Assembly (NCBI RefSeq): GCF_008180725.1
Contig: NZ_VTEV01000017.1
Span: forward strand, 1 to 40,000
DNA: 40,000 nt
Direction of reading: 5' to 3'
Origin: Sutcliffiella horikoshii
GTDB taxonomy: Bacteria > Bacillota > Bacilli > Bacillales > Bacillaceae_I
Shown: piece by piece, positions 27,273 through 35,835 of the stretch
How the letters are laid out: each line of letters starts with the position of its first letter
Position numbering within the stretch: position 1 is the first letter of the stretch
Translations under genes and position numbers: made by a program
The notes under the pieces: generated by a model
The model's input: the letters and a program-made list of their open reading frames with translations, nothing else
Databases searched by the model: none
Told to the model about the DNA's origin: nothing

Positions 27273-28454
27273 TTACTTAATGAGATGAGCATACCAATCA
27301 AAATCTAAACCCATTAACTTTTCAACCTTTTGATAAGAAGCAGCAGGTATTGTAGAGTTTAACGATTGTAACTCTCTTTTTATTTCATTTTTAAATTTTG
27401 TTAATTCCGTTTGATTTAAAAATAAAGATATACAAAACATCAAGGAGTAGATGCTGTGTCTATGGCGTTCAATTTTTTCAAACTGTCTACTGTTTAAATA
27501 ATTCGTTCCACCTTTTAACCTATTTATTTGTAAAGCTTGAGGAAATTTATTTAAATATCCCATGAATTCATCATCAATAGGGGTGTGAACATTACTACAA
27601 TAAAACCGTTCATTATGAGCACATGAATTACGAAATAGACCTAAAATATGTATTACTCTTGAAGCATTTAACACTTTTAACTCGTTTGATAAGCTACCAC
27701 CATTTAATTTTAATTTATCTAATACAAGTAATTGAACATCTAATGTTAAGATTTCAAAATGTTTGCTTACATTGCCGAAAGTCATAATATTGGAAAGTAT
27801 CCACATAGGCAGGTATGTATGTTTGTCTAAGTAAGAACTAATTGATTTATTTTTTTTCCGTTGCTGACCAATTTGTCTGTACAGTATAGCAATTAAAGAA
27901 TGAAAAATTTCATCTTTATTTATTATGTAAGATTTGGGATCACGTCTCATTGTATTATTACGTCTTGGATACGTCCCAATTACAGTATATTTATGCCCAC
28001 TTTTTTCATTCACTACATATGTCTTCACATCAGTTAAATCATAGTAATTACGTCTCAAATACTCACTTTCTCTATGTAAGAGGTTAACTAATTTTAGTTT
28101 CTTCCCGTTATCTGTATGGTGTTCATAAAAAGATTGTACAATTACATCTTTGAGACGCTCTTCTATTTTTAATATTCTTTCCAGAAATATCTTTCTTAAT
28201 TTTTCATCGAATATATACAACGCTTCTAAATGTGATGGCGTTGTCCCTGATAAATAATAATCTTCATTAGGATCGGCATGTGCTGGATAATTATTCCTAT
28301 CAACCAAAAAAGGGTCTTTATAGGCATTTACCAAATTATAATAATTATACCGTTTGATAACTCCTCGTTCTTTTTCTTTATCTTTTGGTATTGCCATTCC
28401 ACGACTTCTTAATTTATCTAATCTCCCACGAAGTGTAGTATAATTCTTTTCCAT
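27273..28454 (-). CDS. Abi_2-family (AbiD/AbiF-like) HEPN protein
   Basis: 393 residues from the chosen ATG. It has the Abi_2 features: an N-terminal L-x-R-G-M...YYNLVNAYKDPF segment, the long helix IFDEKLRKIFLERILKIEER, the LPMWILSNIMTFGNVSKHFE motif, and the HEPN RNase motif R-N-S-C-A-H (R275, H280). HEPN proteins cleave RNA, and Abi_2 proteins abort phage infection by self-toxicity. The frame extends to ATG 28484, but ATG 28454 follows GGGGGAG at the right distance; the longer start would lie inside the upstream terminator hairpin. A promoter, a short transcribed stretch and a terminator directly upstream suggest an RNA partner. It sits in the defence cargo between the McrBC-like cassette and the glmS-proximal end. 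Confidence 0.88.
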   Translation of the reverse strand: MEKNYTTLRGRLDKLRSRGMAIPKDKEKERGVIKRYNYYNLVNAYKDPFLVDRNNYPAHADPNEDYYLSGTTPSHLEALYIFDEKLRKIFLERILKIEERLKDVIVQSFYEHHTDNGKKLKLVNLLHRESEYLRRNYYDLTDVKTYVVNEKSGHKYTVIGTYPRRNNTMRRDPKSYIINKDEIFHSLIAILYRQIGQQRKKNKSISSYLDKHTYLPMWILSNIMTFGNVSKHFEILTLDVQLLVLDKLKLNGGSLSNELKVLNASRVIHILGLFRNSCAHNERFYCSNVHTPIDDEFMGYLNKFPQALQINRLKGGTNYLNSRQFEKIERHRHSIYSLMFCISLFLNQTELTKFKNEIKRELQSLNSTIPAASYQKVEKLMGLDFDWYAHLIK

Positions 28455-28472
28455 ATATTCTCCCCCTAAATG

Positions 28473-28526
28473 AAAAAACCCCATATATACTCAAAAGGTA
28501 CATACAGGGTTTTCTAACTGATCTCT
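28473..28526 (-). ncRNA. Candidate short RNA upstream of the Abi/HEPN gene
   Basis: Starting about 7 nt after a strong TATAAT, the predicted transcript has GTTAGA twice, 11 nt apart (+ strand 28524-28529 and 28513-28518), then GAAAACCC ... GGGGTTTTTT, a hairpin with a run of T. This end lies only 19 bp before the toxin-like gene, whose ribosome site comes right after. This promoter-RNA-terminator-toxin layout is that of type III toxin-antitoxin loci. AbiF-like HEPN proteins have also been reported with partner RNAs (from memory). Attenuation of the Abi mRNA is the simpler alternative. Confidence 0.4.
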
Positions 28527-28532
28527 AACATT

Positions 28533-28561
28533 ATTATACAAAACTTAAAGAAATATGTCAT
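28533..28561 (-). promoter_or_regulatory. SigA-type promoter of the Abi/RNA module
   Basis: Minus strand: ATGACA (28556-28561), 17-bp spacer, TATAAT (28533-28538) with a TG just before the -10. It is close to consensus and stronger than most in the cargo, and is about 80 bp upstream of the Abi start. Confidence 0.65.
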
Positions 28562-28703
28562 CAATTTTATATTTATCTCCTATTAAAAACTTTAACAAGA
28601 AATCCTTTTTCATTACCAAGGCTATGCAAGATGGAGTATCATCTCACTTTTTTTGGAAACAACTGTACTATGTAAATTATAATCCTAGGAAGGAGATTCT
28701 TTT

Positions 28704-28883
28704 ATGGTATCAACATTTGCAATGTGTATGAATTGCGGCTGCAATGAAAAGGATATAGAAATATTTAAGTGCTTCGAGTGTAATAAAACCTATTGTTATG
28801 TGTGTTCAAATAGAGGTTTTTTTTCAACTAACTGCCCTCATTGCGATGGCGGTGGAACAAATCTAGGAAGTATTCAATCATGA
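28704..28883 (+). CDS. Small cysteine-rich (zinc-ribbon-like) protein
   Basis: 59 residues, ATG 8 nt after AGGAAGGAG. Cysteines come in knuckle-like pairs: C-x2-C-G-C (MCMNCGC), C-x2-C (KCFECNK), C-x2-C (CYVCSN) and C-x2-C (NCPHCDG), enough for two zinc sites. No enzyme motif, signal peptide or membrane segment. It is divergent from the Abi gene and followed by its own terminator, so it is probably a real gene. I do not recognise the family. Zinc-ribbon mini-proteins often bind nucleic acid or a partner protein; it may be an Abi accessory or unrelated cargo. Confidence 0.65.
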   Translation: MVSTFAMCMNCGCNEKDIEIFKCFECNKTYCYVCSNRGFFSTNCPHCDGGGTNLGSIQS

Positions 28884-28917
28884 GGTATACATAAAAATTT
28901 TGTATAAGTAATTTAAA

Positions 28918-28939
28918 AAGGTGCCTAATAAGGCACCTT
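28918..28939. terminator. Bidirectional terminator between the small zinc gene and the XRE gene
   Basis: AAGGTGCC / GGCACCTT forms an 8-bp stem with a short loop, with T-rich sequence on the + side (CTTTTGTG) and TTTTTAAA on the minus side. It lies between convergent genes. Confidence 0.8.
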
Positions 28940-28985
28940 CTTTTGTGAAATTTAATTTATAATTATCCATCCATATTTTTTCACT

Positions 28986-29336
28986 TTAATTTATTTTATA
29001 TCGCTTTAACTTCAATTCAATAATATCAACAATTTCTTCTTGGTCTTTAATTGTCAACTTTCTAAATAAATTGATTAAATCCACTTCCATATCCTCAATT
29101 TTTGATATGTATGATTTTTTTTCTACGTTCTTCTCATTAGAGTTTATTAATAGCCATTCTAAATCAACTTTAAAGTTGTTATGTATAGAAATAATGATAT
29201 CAGTAGATGGTTTATATTTATCCTTCTCAATTTCACTTAGGGTTCCCTGAGAAACTCCTAAAATCTTTGCAAATTCCACCTGATTTAACTTATTAGATTT
29301 CCTTATACGCTTAATACGTTCACCCAAAGTCAACAC
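28986..29336 (-). CDS. XRE-family regulator at the glmS-proximal end of the element
   Basis: 116 residues, GTG start about 10 nt after GGAGGG. A Cro/C1 HTH fills residues 5-65 (LGERIKRIRKSNKLNQVEFA, LGVSQGTLSEIEKDKYKPST, VDLEWLL); a short helical tail follows (KLTIKDQEEIVDIIELKLKR). It lies 64 bp from the first transposon-end repeat, so it is the outermost cargo gene on this side. It is not divergent from any defence operon, so its target is not clear from position. It shares only the fold with the XRE next to tnsA. Confidence 0.88.
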   Translation of the reverse strand: MLTLGERIKRIRKSNKLNQVEFAKILGVSQGTLSEIEKDKYKPSTDIIISIHNNFKVDLEWLLINSNEKNVEKKSYISKIEDMEVDLINLFRKLTIKDQEEIVDIIELKLKRYKIN

Positions 29337-29357
29337 TTAAAGTATCCCTCCATGTGT

Positions 29358-29390
29358 GAAAAGTCCCGATGATAAAAGCTCATCGGGACT
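29358..29390 (-). terminator. Terminator just inside the transposon end
   Basis: A perfect 11-bp stem AGTCCCGATGA / TCATCGGGACT with a 7-nt loop. On the minus strand it is followed by TTTTCACAC. Reading in the glmS direction, it stops glmS transcripts from entering the cargo; it is also upstream of the XRE gene. Confidence 0.75.
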
Positions 29391-29400
29391 GAAATTGTAG

Positions 29401-29480
29401 TTCCATATATTCTTTACGGGTTCCATTGTTTATTTAATGGTTCCAAAGATTCTTAACTGGTTCCATACTTTTATTTCTCA
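29401..29480. repeat. Four TnsB-type binding repeats, 20-bp spacing
   Basis: TTCCA words begin at 29401, 29421, 29441 and 29461, exactly 20 bp apart. Read inward from glmS the units follow AA-x-x-AA-x4-TGGAAC(C/T): AAATAAAAGTATGGAACC, TAAGAATCTTTGGAACC, AAATAAACAATGGAACC and AAAGAATATATGGAACT. Four contiguous sites of about 20 bp next to the terminus is the architecture of the Tn7 right end. Confidence 0.88.
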
Positions 29481-29490
29481 TGACAGCTTT
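29481..29490. other. glmS-proximal transposon terminus and insertion point
   Basis: The end is placed at 29485: reading inward it starts TGTCATGAG, with the TGT...ACA rule of Tn7 ends, 10 bp before the first repeat. The next five bases, GCTTT (29486-29490), would be one copy of the 5-bp target duplication, centred 22 nt after the glmS stop codon; Tn7 inserts about 25 nt after it in E. coli. Other TGT triplets lie within 20 bp, so the exact base needs the other end. Confidence 0.6.
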
Positions 29491-29509
29491 TTACAGCTAC
29501 ACTACAAAT

Positions 29510-29545
29510 TTATTCTACCGTAACACTCTTCGCAAGGTTACGTGG
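29510..29545. other. attTn7: glmS 3' coding end, TnsD recognition region
   Basis: The last 11 codons of glmS encode [11 protein letters not shown], the conserved active-site-region tail whose DNA is read by TnsD in Tn7. The site lies intact in the host gene, outside the element, so insertion leaves GlmS unchanged. Confidence 0.8.
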
Positions 29546-31315
29546 CTTATCTACGTCACAATCTCTGTGAAGTGCTGCGTAGTAAGAGATCAATTGTAAC
29601 GGAATAACAGAAACTAGTGGAGAAAGCAGTTCGTTTACTGGTGGTACAACGAAACTGTCTTCTTCTGTTTCCAGGCCTTTCATGGAGATAATACAAGGGT
29701 TGGCACCACGTGCTACTACCTCTTTCACGTTACCGCGGATGCTTAAGTCCACTTGTTCTTGTGTGGAGATCGCGATAACTGGTGTACCATTTTCAATTAG
29801 GGCAATTGTTCCGTGCTTTAATTCTCCGCCAGCAAATCCTTCTGCTTGGATGTAGGAGATTTCTTTTAATTTCAATGCACCTTCAAGACCTACATAGTAA
29901 TCCATTGTACGGCCGATGAAGAAGCAGTTTCTTGTTGTTGCCAAGAATTTGCGAGCAATATCTTCTAGCTCTTCTTTAGCTTCACATAGAACTTCCATTG
30001 CGTTTGCAACGATACCCAGATCTTGCACTAGGTCGAATTCTAGGTTGTGGCCTTTAGATTCCGCTAGTACTGCCGCGAAAATGGATAGAACACCAAGTTG
30101 GGCCGTGTATGCTTTTGTAGAAGCTACGGCAATCTCAGGGCCAGCGTGAAGTAACAATGTGAAATCCGCTTCACGGGATAGTGTGGATCCTTGTACGTTT
30201 GTAACAGTAAGTGCTGGGTATCCAAGCTCTTTTACTTGTACAAGTACTGCACGGCTGTCCGCTGTTTCTCCACTTTGAGAGATGAAGATGAATAGCGGTT
30301 TTTCTGATAAAATCGGCATGTTGTAGTTGAACTCACTTGCTACGTGCACTTCTACAGGTACCTTTGCAAGCTTTTCAATCATTTGTGCTCCAACTAGACC
30401 TGCGTGGTAGCTTGTTCCTGCTGCTACGATGTAGATGCGGTCAGATTGATTAACAGCGTTGATGATGTCTTCATCAATCGTCAACTCGCCGTTTTCGTTT
30501 TGATATTTTTGGATGAGCTTACGAATTACTAATGGCTGCTCATCGATTTCTTTTAACATGTAATGTGGGTATGTGCCTTTTTCGATATCACTTGCATCTA
30601 GTTCAGCAGTGTATGGCGCGCGCTCGATAATTTCACCGTTCAACTTCTTGATCGTTACCGCTTCTTTCTTTACGATAACCATCTCTTTATCCATCAGCTC
30701 AACGAATTGATCTGTTACTTGGATCATTGCCATTGCGTCACTTGCCACTACGTTGAAGTCGCCTTTTCCTACTCCGACTAGTAGCGGGCTCTTATTTTTT
30801 CCTACATAGATTGTTTCTGGATCTTCGTTGTCCAGTAAAGCAATCGCGTAAGAACCTTTTAGGATGGAAAGAGTGCGACGCATCGCTTCTTCCACATGCT
30901 GTCCTTCGTTTGCAAATTTCTCGATAATTTGTACGACTACTTCTGTATCTGTTTCACTTACTAGCTCTACGCCTTGTAAGTGTTCGCGTTTTAATTGTGA
31001 ATAGTTCTCGATAACTCCGTTGTGTACAAGTGTAAAGCGACCAGACGTGCTTTGGTGTGGATGCGCATTTACTTTACTTGGCACACCGTGAGTTGCCCAG
31101 CGAGTGTGACCGATTCCAGTTGATGCTAAAACGTCATTGTCCACTACATCGCGAAGGTCTGCAATACGGCCTTTTTCCTTGAATACGTGTACGCCGCTCT
31201 CGTTCATTACCGCGATTCCAGCGGAGTCATATCCACGGTATTCAAGCTTTTCTAGACCTTTTAAAAGAATTTCCTTTGTATCCTGTGTTCCGATATATCC
31301 TACGATTCCGCACAT
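29510..31315 (-). CDS. glmS: Glutamine-fructose-6-phosphate aminotransferase (isomerizing)
   Basis: 601 residues from ATG 31315, set by GGGAGG and by the family N-terminus MCGIVGYIG, where Cys2 is the glutaminase nucleophile after Met removal. The N-terminal glutamine amidotransferase domain includes [20 protein letters not shown] and HNGVIENY. Two SIS sugar-isomerase domains follow ([14 protein letters not shown] at about residue 350; [20 protein letters not shown]). GlmS converts fructose-6-phosphate and glutamine to glucosamine-6-phosphate, the first step to UDP-GlcNAc and peptidoglycan. A ribozyme sits in the leader and a Tn7-like element is inserted just after the stop. Confidence 0.98.
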   Translation of the reverse strand: MCGIVGYIGTQDTKEILLKGLEKLEYRGYDSAGIAVMNESGVHVFKEKGRIADLRDVVDNDVLASTGIGHTRWATHGVPSKVNAHPHQSTSGRFTLVHNGVIENYSQLKREHLQGVELVSETDTEVVVQIIEKFANEGQHVEEAMRRTLSILKGSYAIALLDNEDPETIYVGKNKSPLLVGVGKGDFNVVASDAMAMIQVTDQFVELMDKEMVIVKKEAVTIKKLNGEIIERAPYTAELDASDIEKGTYPHYMLKEIDEQPLVIRKLIQKYQNENGELTIDEDIINAVNQSDRIYIVAAGTSYHAGLVGAQMIEKLAKVPVEVHVASEFNYNMPILSEKPLFIFISQSGETADSRAVLVQVKELGYPALTVTNVQGSTLSREADFTLLLHAGPEIAVASTKAYTAQLGVLSIFAAVLAESKGHNLEFDLVQDLGIVANAMEVLCEAKEELEDIARKFLATTRNCFFIGRTMDYYVGLEGALKLKEISYIQAEGFAGGELKHGTIALIENGTPVIAISTQEQVDLSIRGNVKEVVARGANPCIISMKGLETEEDSFVVPPVNELLSPLVSVIPLQLISYYAALHRDCDVDKPRNLAKSVTVE

Positions 31316-31410
31316 AAATAGTTTCCTCCCTAGAGTTGCAGGGACAAGAAAGCACACCATAGTAAGGGGACAGTCTTGCCCCCACATTACCTATAAAATA
31401 AATTTTGTAA

Positions 31411-31565
31411 TCATAGTAACAGTCTTTGTACATAAAGTTGCCTTTATGCTTTAAACTGTCCCTGAGTCGGTTGTGATTGGCAACCGGGAGGCATCCGCCG
31501 ATAGATCGATAAACCTCCTCCTCGTCAACTAAGCATTGTTTCGTCCGTCACTTAGTTCAGGCGCT
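31411..31565 (-). ncRNA. glmS self-cleaving ribozyme (riboswitch)
   Basis: The minus-strand leader carries the conserved core: A/GCGCCTGAAC at the cleavage site (cut between 31565 and 31564), AGTTGACGAGGAGGAGGTTT, ATCGGCGGATGCCTCCCGG, TTGCCAATCACAACCG, and the P3/P4 tail AAAGGCAACTTTATGTACAA. The order and spacing match Bacillus glmS ribozymes. Glucosamine-6-phosphate is the cofactor: when it is plentiful the RNA cuts itself and the mRNA is degraded. The 3' boundary is approximate. About 95 nt, with a weak GGGGACAG...CCCCC hairpin, separate it from the start codon. Confidence 0.95.
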
Positions 31566-31757
31566 TTGTGTATCTAGTTATTGTTGTATGACTTTGATGC
31601 TCCTTCCTGTTCTTGAATAGCAACAAATAATATCTTACCTTTCATACCCCAATTCGTCAACAATTATGTGGATTATTTCCATTTTATGAAAAGTTGGGGG
31701 CATTTTTACTTATGCTAATGATTTGATTAGGGTAGTGAGTTAAGTTAGCCTAGTGTT

Positions 31758-31850
31758 GGGTTACAAACAAAAATACGATTTGGGTTGCAATAATGAGCAA
31801 ATTTGACGCTCTTGATGTAAAAATGAGCAAATTTCCCGCTTTTTGATAGG
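31758..31850. repeat. Short degenerate direct repeats upstream of the glmS ribozyme
   Basis: GGGTTACAA / GGGTTGCAA at 31758 and 31782, and AATGAGCAAATTT at 31792 and 31822, 30 bp apart, the second pair followed by GACGCT and CCCGCT. They adjoin the 21-bp array and may be diverged arms of the same repeat family. No gene is seen here. Confidence 0.5.
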
Positions 31851-31861
31851 TTAAAAAAGCA

Positions 31862-32083
31862 TTCGGACACTATACCATAAAGTTCGGACATTTCTAAACG
31901 GTTTTTGGGGTGGGTTCGGACAATTGATGGGTACCGTTCGGTCAAAAACCAACCTCGTTTGGACACTTCAAAATTTCATTCGGACAACTATGTCAAATCT
32001 TCGGTCAAATTCGTGAAATCTTCGGTCAACTTTGCCGAAACTTCGGTCAAAAACGGCAAAACTTCGGACAATTACAAATTCAC
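31862..32083. repeat. 21-bp periodic degenerate repeat array
   Basis: The word TTCGG(A/T)CA starts at 31862, 31883, 31915, 31937, 31979, 32000, 32021, 32042 and 32063, plus TTTGGACA at 31958. From 31937 the step is exactly 21 bp seven times in a row; earlier steps are 21, 32 and 22. About 12 bases between words vary freely. It fills the glmM-glmS spacer and contains no gene. Not a CRISPR: conserved parts are 8-9 bp and no cas genes occur. Confidence 0.88.
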
Positions 32084-32181
32084 ATGCATGCATGCCCTGA
32101 GCTACAACCTCTCCCCCACATCGATACTACGGACCTAAACGTTACATACCATCTTCACCGGAAATTTAAAATTCCACACCA

Positions 32182-32234
32182 TATAAAAAAGATATGCATC
32201 CACCGCTCTATAAGTGCGGTATATGCATATCTTT
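32182..32234 (-). terminator. Terminator after glmM
   Basis: Outer 12-bp arms AAAGATATGCAT / ATGCATATCTTT enclose an inner CCGC / GCGG pair. On the minus strand TTTTTTATAT follows. It separates cdaA-cdaR-glmM from glmS. Confidence 0.88.
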
Positions 32235-32251
32235 CTCGTTCACTGTATCAA

Positions 32252-33598
32252 TTATTCCGTGCCCATTTCCGCGCGCACAACTGCTGCGATACGCTCGACA
32301 TACTCATCGCATTGCTCTTGTGTTGGCGCTTCGGCCATGACACGTACAAGTGGCTCTGTACCGGAAGGACGTACAAGGATGCGGCCGTTTCCGTTCATTT
32401 CCGCTTCTACTTCTTCAATGACAGCCTTTACTTTCTCGTTTTCTGTTACTCGGTGCTTGTCCGTCACTTTGATGTTCACAAGAAGTTGAGGGAACTTTGT
32501 CATTTCACCCGCAAGTTCAGATAGGCTTTTTTTCGTCAGCTTCATGATGTTTACAAGCTGAAGGCCTGTTAGCATGCCGTCACCTGTTGTGTTGTAGTCA
32601 AGGAAGATGATGTGACCGGATTGCTCTCCACCAAGAAGATAGTTGCCGTTTTTCATCTCTTCTACTACATAACGGTCACCTACTGCAGTTTGCTTTGTTT
32701 CTACATTGCTAGCCTCTAATGCTTTGTAGAAGCCAAGGTTGCTCATCACAGTGGATACGACTGTGTTATGGCGAAGACGACCTTGTTCGCTTAAGTATTT
32801 TGCACAGATGAACATGATCTGATCACCATCGACAATTTGTCCTTTTTCATCCACCGCGATGATGCGGTCTCCGTCTCCATCAAATGCAAGACCGATATCA
32901 GCACCCTTATCAAGCACTAATTGAGCAAGTGCCTCTGGGTGAGTAGAGCCTACACCATCATTGATGTTCAGTCCATTTGGAGAAGATCCCATTGTAGAGA
33001 TGTCCGCCTCTAGGTCTGCAAAAAGATGTGTAGCATGAGAAGATGTCGCACCATGTGCACAATCTAATGCAATGTGAATACCAGAGAAGTCCTCATCCAC
33101 AGTTTGCTTTAGGAACTGAAGGTATTTCTGTCCGCCTTCAAAATAGTCGTTTACTTGACCTAGGTCTGCACCGACTGGACGTGGAAGGCTGTCTGTTTCT
33201 TCATCCATCAATGCTTCAATTTCCGCTTCCTGCTCGTCAGAAAGTTTGAAACCATCCGGACCAAAAAACTTAATTCCGTTGTCTGCAACCGGATTATGAG
33301 AAGCAGAGATCATCACACCAGCTTGGGCACCCAATGCTTTTGTCAGGTAAGCCACACCAGGAGTAGAGATTACTCCTAAGCGCATGACTTCTGCACCAAT
33401 GGATAGTAAACCTGCCACTAGCGCTCCTTCCAGCATATGTCCTGAAATACGCGTATCACGGCCGATCAGCACTTTCGGACGAGTTTGGTCTTTTGTTAAC
33501 ACATAACCTCCCAAACGTCCTACTTTAAATGCCAATTCAGGTGTTAATTCCGAGTTCGCTACACCGCGCACTCCATCCGTACCAAAATATTTACCCAT
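32252..33598 (-). CDS. glmM: Phosphoglucosamine mutase
   Basis: 448 residues, the usual length. [20 protein letters not shown] is the family N-terminus. The catalytic phosphoserine is S100 in [18 protein letters not shown], the metal-binding loop is FDGDGDRI at about 239-246, the sugar-binding motif is GGEQSGHII, and the phosphate loop near the C-terminus is [15 protein letters not shown]. GlmM converts glucosamine-6-phosphate to glucosamine-1-phosphate, the step after GlmS. It is last in the cdaA-cdaR-glmM operon, 20 bp after cdaR. In Bacillus-type bacteria GlmM also binds and inhibits CdaA, linking wall precursor supply to c-di-AMP. Confidence 0.98.
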   Translation of the reverse strand: MGKYFGTDGVRGVANSELTPELAFKVGRLGGYVLTKDQTRPKVLIGRDTRISGHMLEGALVAGLLSIGAEVMRLGVISTPGVAYLTKALGAQAGVMISASHNPVADNGIKFFGPDGFKLSDEQEAEIEALMDEETDSLPRPVGADLGQVNDYFEGGQKYLQFLKQTVDEDFSGIHIALDCAHGATSSHATHLFADLEADISTMGSSPNGLNINDGVGSTHPEALAQLVLDKGADIGLAFDGDGDRIIAVDEKGQIVDGDQIMFICAKYLSEQGRLRHNTVVSTVMSNLGFYKALEASNVETKQTAVGDRYVVEEMKNGNYLLGGEQSGHIIFLDYNTTGDGMLTGLQLVNIMKLTKKSLSELAGEMTKFPQLLVNIKVTDKHRVTENEKVKAVIEEVEAEMNGNGRILVRPSGTEPLVRVMAEAPTQEQCDEYVERIAAVVRAEMGTE

Positions 33599-33618
33599 TT
33601 CGTAAATCTCTCCTTTTA

Positions 33619-34869
33619 CTACTCATTAGTTTCTTCTATTAATCTAAACTTCACATTTCTCTTTGGCAGGTCCCACGAAACGTTTTGTGGACCGTTGATC
33701 TCAAGAGGAGCTTCATGTTCCCCAGCATTCAAGTCTGTTACATTAATATACATTTCCATATCAGAGCTATTAACGCCCTCAAGGGTGCTTGGTGCACCAA
33801 GTACTGTAAGATCCATTAAACCAGTTTCCGGATCAATGAATTCTATTTCCAGGCCCTCTGTCAGACCGATTTGTTGAATAGGAACATTCGTAAACGTTTT
33901 TTGCTCTTCTTTTTCCACTTCCACATTGATCTTCACCTTTTCCGGTACAACGCGTTTCACCCCATCCGGTACAGGTACATCAACTTCAATGGTTGTGCTT
34001 TCCGTAATCTGAGTTAAATCCAACTCTATATTATCAATGAACTCCAACTTGTCAAGGGCGCTTTTTGGACCATAGACCGTTACTTCATTTGGTACTGCTT
34101 CTATCTTTGTAATACTTAGGTTCTCTTTTAAAGAACCTTTGCGATTTATTTTCAACGGAACTGATTTAAAGGGACTTGTAATCGGAACACTCACATCTAC
34201 TACAGGAGGATTTACTTCCACATTCAACGTGTTTCCTTCCCTGTCATAGACCGTCACACGAGACTGTTGTTCAACAGCTTCATTGACGCCCTTCAGATCG
34301 ACACGTGCTTTCACCAATGCGATACTTTCAATCAATTCACGAGATCCTGTTACTTTAACAATATTAGGCTTTACAATTGGTTGTTCCGCCTGATAACCTT
34401 CTTCCATTTGGCCTCTGTTAATAAAATCAACGTCCACTGGGAAATCCTCAGAAATCTTTTCATGGATGGTAACGGAAGCTACTGATGGTTCAATTACTAC
34501 ATCTAATCTGTCAGAAAGATTCCGAGACTCCAACGTTACTTGATGAGTTCCAACACCCAAATTTGAAAGATCTGCAACGATTTCGAAATCCTTCTGCAAG
34601 GCAGTTGGTTTAACAGATGCCGTAGGACCCTCTAGTGTTACTGTAACACTTTGCGGAACACCGGAAACAACTAGATTCTCCCGGTCATAGAACGCTTCAA
34701 CCGGAACATCTGTCACAGTTTGCACATCCGTCGATCCCGAAAAAGGAGAAGGGGGAGAGTCTGCCTGCTGAGTGGAACTATTCTCAATGCTGACTGACAT
34801 GTAAAGCATAAATGCCAACAACAAAGCGATAATTTTCATCACCCAACGGTTATTGATAAACTTATCCAT
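33619..34869 (-). CDS. cdaR: CdaA regulatory protein (YbbR domains)
   Basis: 416 residues. One N-terminal transmembrane helix ([18 protein letters not shown], about 11-28) anchors it. Outside the membrane, repeated YbbR domains of about 80-90 residues can be seen through recurring V-T-V-x-G-P / V-x-V-T-G-S motifs ([45 protein letters not shown]), so four domains. It binds and modulates the diadenylate cyclase CdaA. Its ATG overlaps the end of cdaA by 8 bp, so the two are translationally coupled. No signal peptidase site is obvious, as expected for an anchored protein. Confidence 0.95.
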   Translation of the reverse strand: MDKFINNRWVMKIIALLLAFMLYMSVSIENSSTQQADSPPSPFSGSTDVQTVTDVPVEAFYDRENLVVSGVPQSVTVTLEGPTASVKPTALQKDFEIVADLSNLGVGTHQVTLESRNLSDRLDVVIEPSVASVTIHEKISEDFPVDVDFINRGQMEEGYQAEQPIVKPNIVKVTGSRELIESIALVKARVDLKGVNEAVEQQSRVTVYDREGNTLNVEVNPPVVDVSVPITSPFKSVPLKINRKGSLKENLSITKIEAVPNEVTVYGPKSALDKLEFIDNIELDLTQITESTTIEVDVPVPDGVKRVVPEKVKINVEVEKEEQKTFTNVPIQQIGLTEGLEIEFIDPETGLMDLTVLGAPSTLEGVNSSDMEMYINVTDLNAGEHEAPLEINGPQNVSWDLPKRNVKFRLIEETNE

Positions 34870-35695
34870 CCTTCTGCCCCCTCCATTGCCAGCGATTCGA
34901 AGTAGCGGTCTTCACACTTATATCCAATTCCTTCTTCAATAGCTCGCTGAATAATTCAGGTTCTAGGTCACGGTGCAACTCACCGTTCTTCGTAACAGAT
35001 ATACTACCAGTCTCCTCAGATACGATAATGGTAATACTATCTGTTACTTCACTGATTCCAAGTGCTGCTCTATGCCTTGTTCCAAGCTCTTTTGATATAA
35101 AAGGACTCTCAGACAATGGCAAGTAACAAGCTGCTGCAGATACTTGGCTCTTTTGCAAAATAACCGCTCCATCATGAAGTGGTGTATTCGGAATAAAGAT
35201 GTTAATCAAAAGTTCGGATGAAACTTTTGCATGCAACGGAATACCCGTTTCTATGTAATCTCCCATTCCGGTCTCTCGTTCAATCGAAATCAATGCACCA
35301 ATACGGCGTTTGGCCATATATTGCACGGATTTAACGACTGCTTCGATCATTTTGGCATGCTCTTCCTCATCATCTATCCCGCTTCTTGAGAACAATTTCC
35401 CTCTACCCAATTGCTCCAAGGCGCGACGAAGCTCTGGCTGAAAAATAATAATAATCGCCAGGAATCCCCATGTCAAAGCTTGGTCCATCAACCATTGTAA
35501 GGTACTGAATCCTAAAAAGTTACTAATGATCCTTACCACTACAATTACTGTTATCCCCTTTAATAACTGGACCGCCTTTGTCCCACGGATGACCATGATA
35601 AGCTTATAGATAACAAACCAAACGAGTAAAATATCTATGATATTAGCAAGGTAACTTAAATATGGCATATCTCCAAAAGGTATTTCAAAAGGCAT
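34862..35695 (-). CDS. cdaA: Diadenylate cyclase CdaA
   Basis: 277 residues from ATG 35695, which follows AAAGGAAGTG at a good distance; the frame is open for 13 more codons upstream without a site. Three N-terminal transmembrane helices (about 13-80: YLANIIDILLVWFVIYKLIM and two more) precede the DAC domain, with the catalytic motif LHDGAVIL and the ATP-binding motif GTRHRAALGIS. CdaA makes c-di-AMP from two ATP, an essential messenger for potassium and wall homeostasis. First gene of cdaA-cdaR-glmM; the B. subtilis protein (273 residues) has the same layout. Confidence 0.97.
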   Translation of the reverse strand: MPFEIPFGDMPYLSYLANIIDILLVWFVIYKLIMVIRGTKAVQLLKGITVIVVVRIISNFLGFSTLQWLMDQALTWGFLAIIIIFQPELRRALEQLGRGKLFSRSGIDDEEEHAKMIEAVVKSVQYMAKRRIGALISIERETGMGDYIETGIPLHAKVSSELLINIFIPNTPLHDGAVILQKSQVSAAACYLPLSESPFISKELGTRHRAALGISEVTDSITIIVSEETGSISVTKNGELHRDLEPELFSELLKKELDISVKTATSNRWQWRGQKDG

Positions 35696-35835
35696 CCTCA
35701 CACTTCCTTTAACAGTACAAGATTTATGTATCAAGTACGAAAACCGTAACCATGTTATTATAGCATATTTTTAACAATCAGGTAGAAATGGCCTGTTAAT
35801 TCATGTTTTGCAATATTATTATAATCTCCTTGAAA

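Larger units (their letters stand above)
3772..29485. mobile_element. Tn7-like transposon in the glmS attachment site (left end unresolved)
   Basis: The minimum extent runs from the end of the second tniQ gene to the glmS-proximal end. Support: a tnsA-tnsB-tnsC-tniQ-tniQ operon; four direct repeats at 20-bp spacing next to glmS; and an end (TGTCA reading inward) about 20 bp beyond the glmS stop, where Tn7 inserts. Cargo lies between tnsA and the glmS-proximal end. No tnsE homologue, cas gene or CRISPR array is visible. The distal end, with matching repeats and a target duplication, was not found. The HNH gene and possibly everything to the window edge may also belong to it. Confidence 0.88.

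Noticed and set aside
31360-31386. GGGGACAG...CCCCC hairpin as a terminator/attenuator in the glmS leader
   Set aside because: The stem is short and interrupted and no T-tract follows; kept only as a remark with the ribozyme.
31316-31387. N-terminal extension of glmS
   Set aside because: The catalytic cysteine must follow the initiator Met; the extension lies in the leader between ribozyme and ribosome site.
31862-32083. CRISPR-like look of the 21-bp array
   Set aside because: Conserved words are only 8-9 bp, the spacing gives 12-bp spacers, and no cas gene is present.
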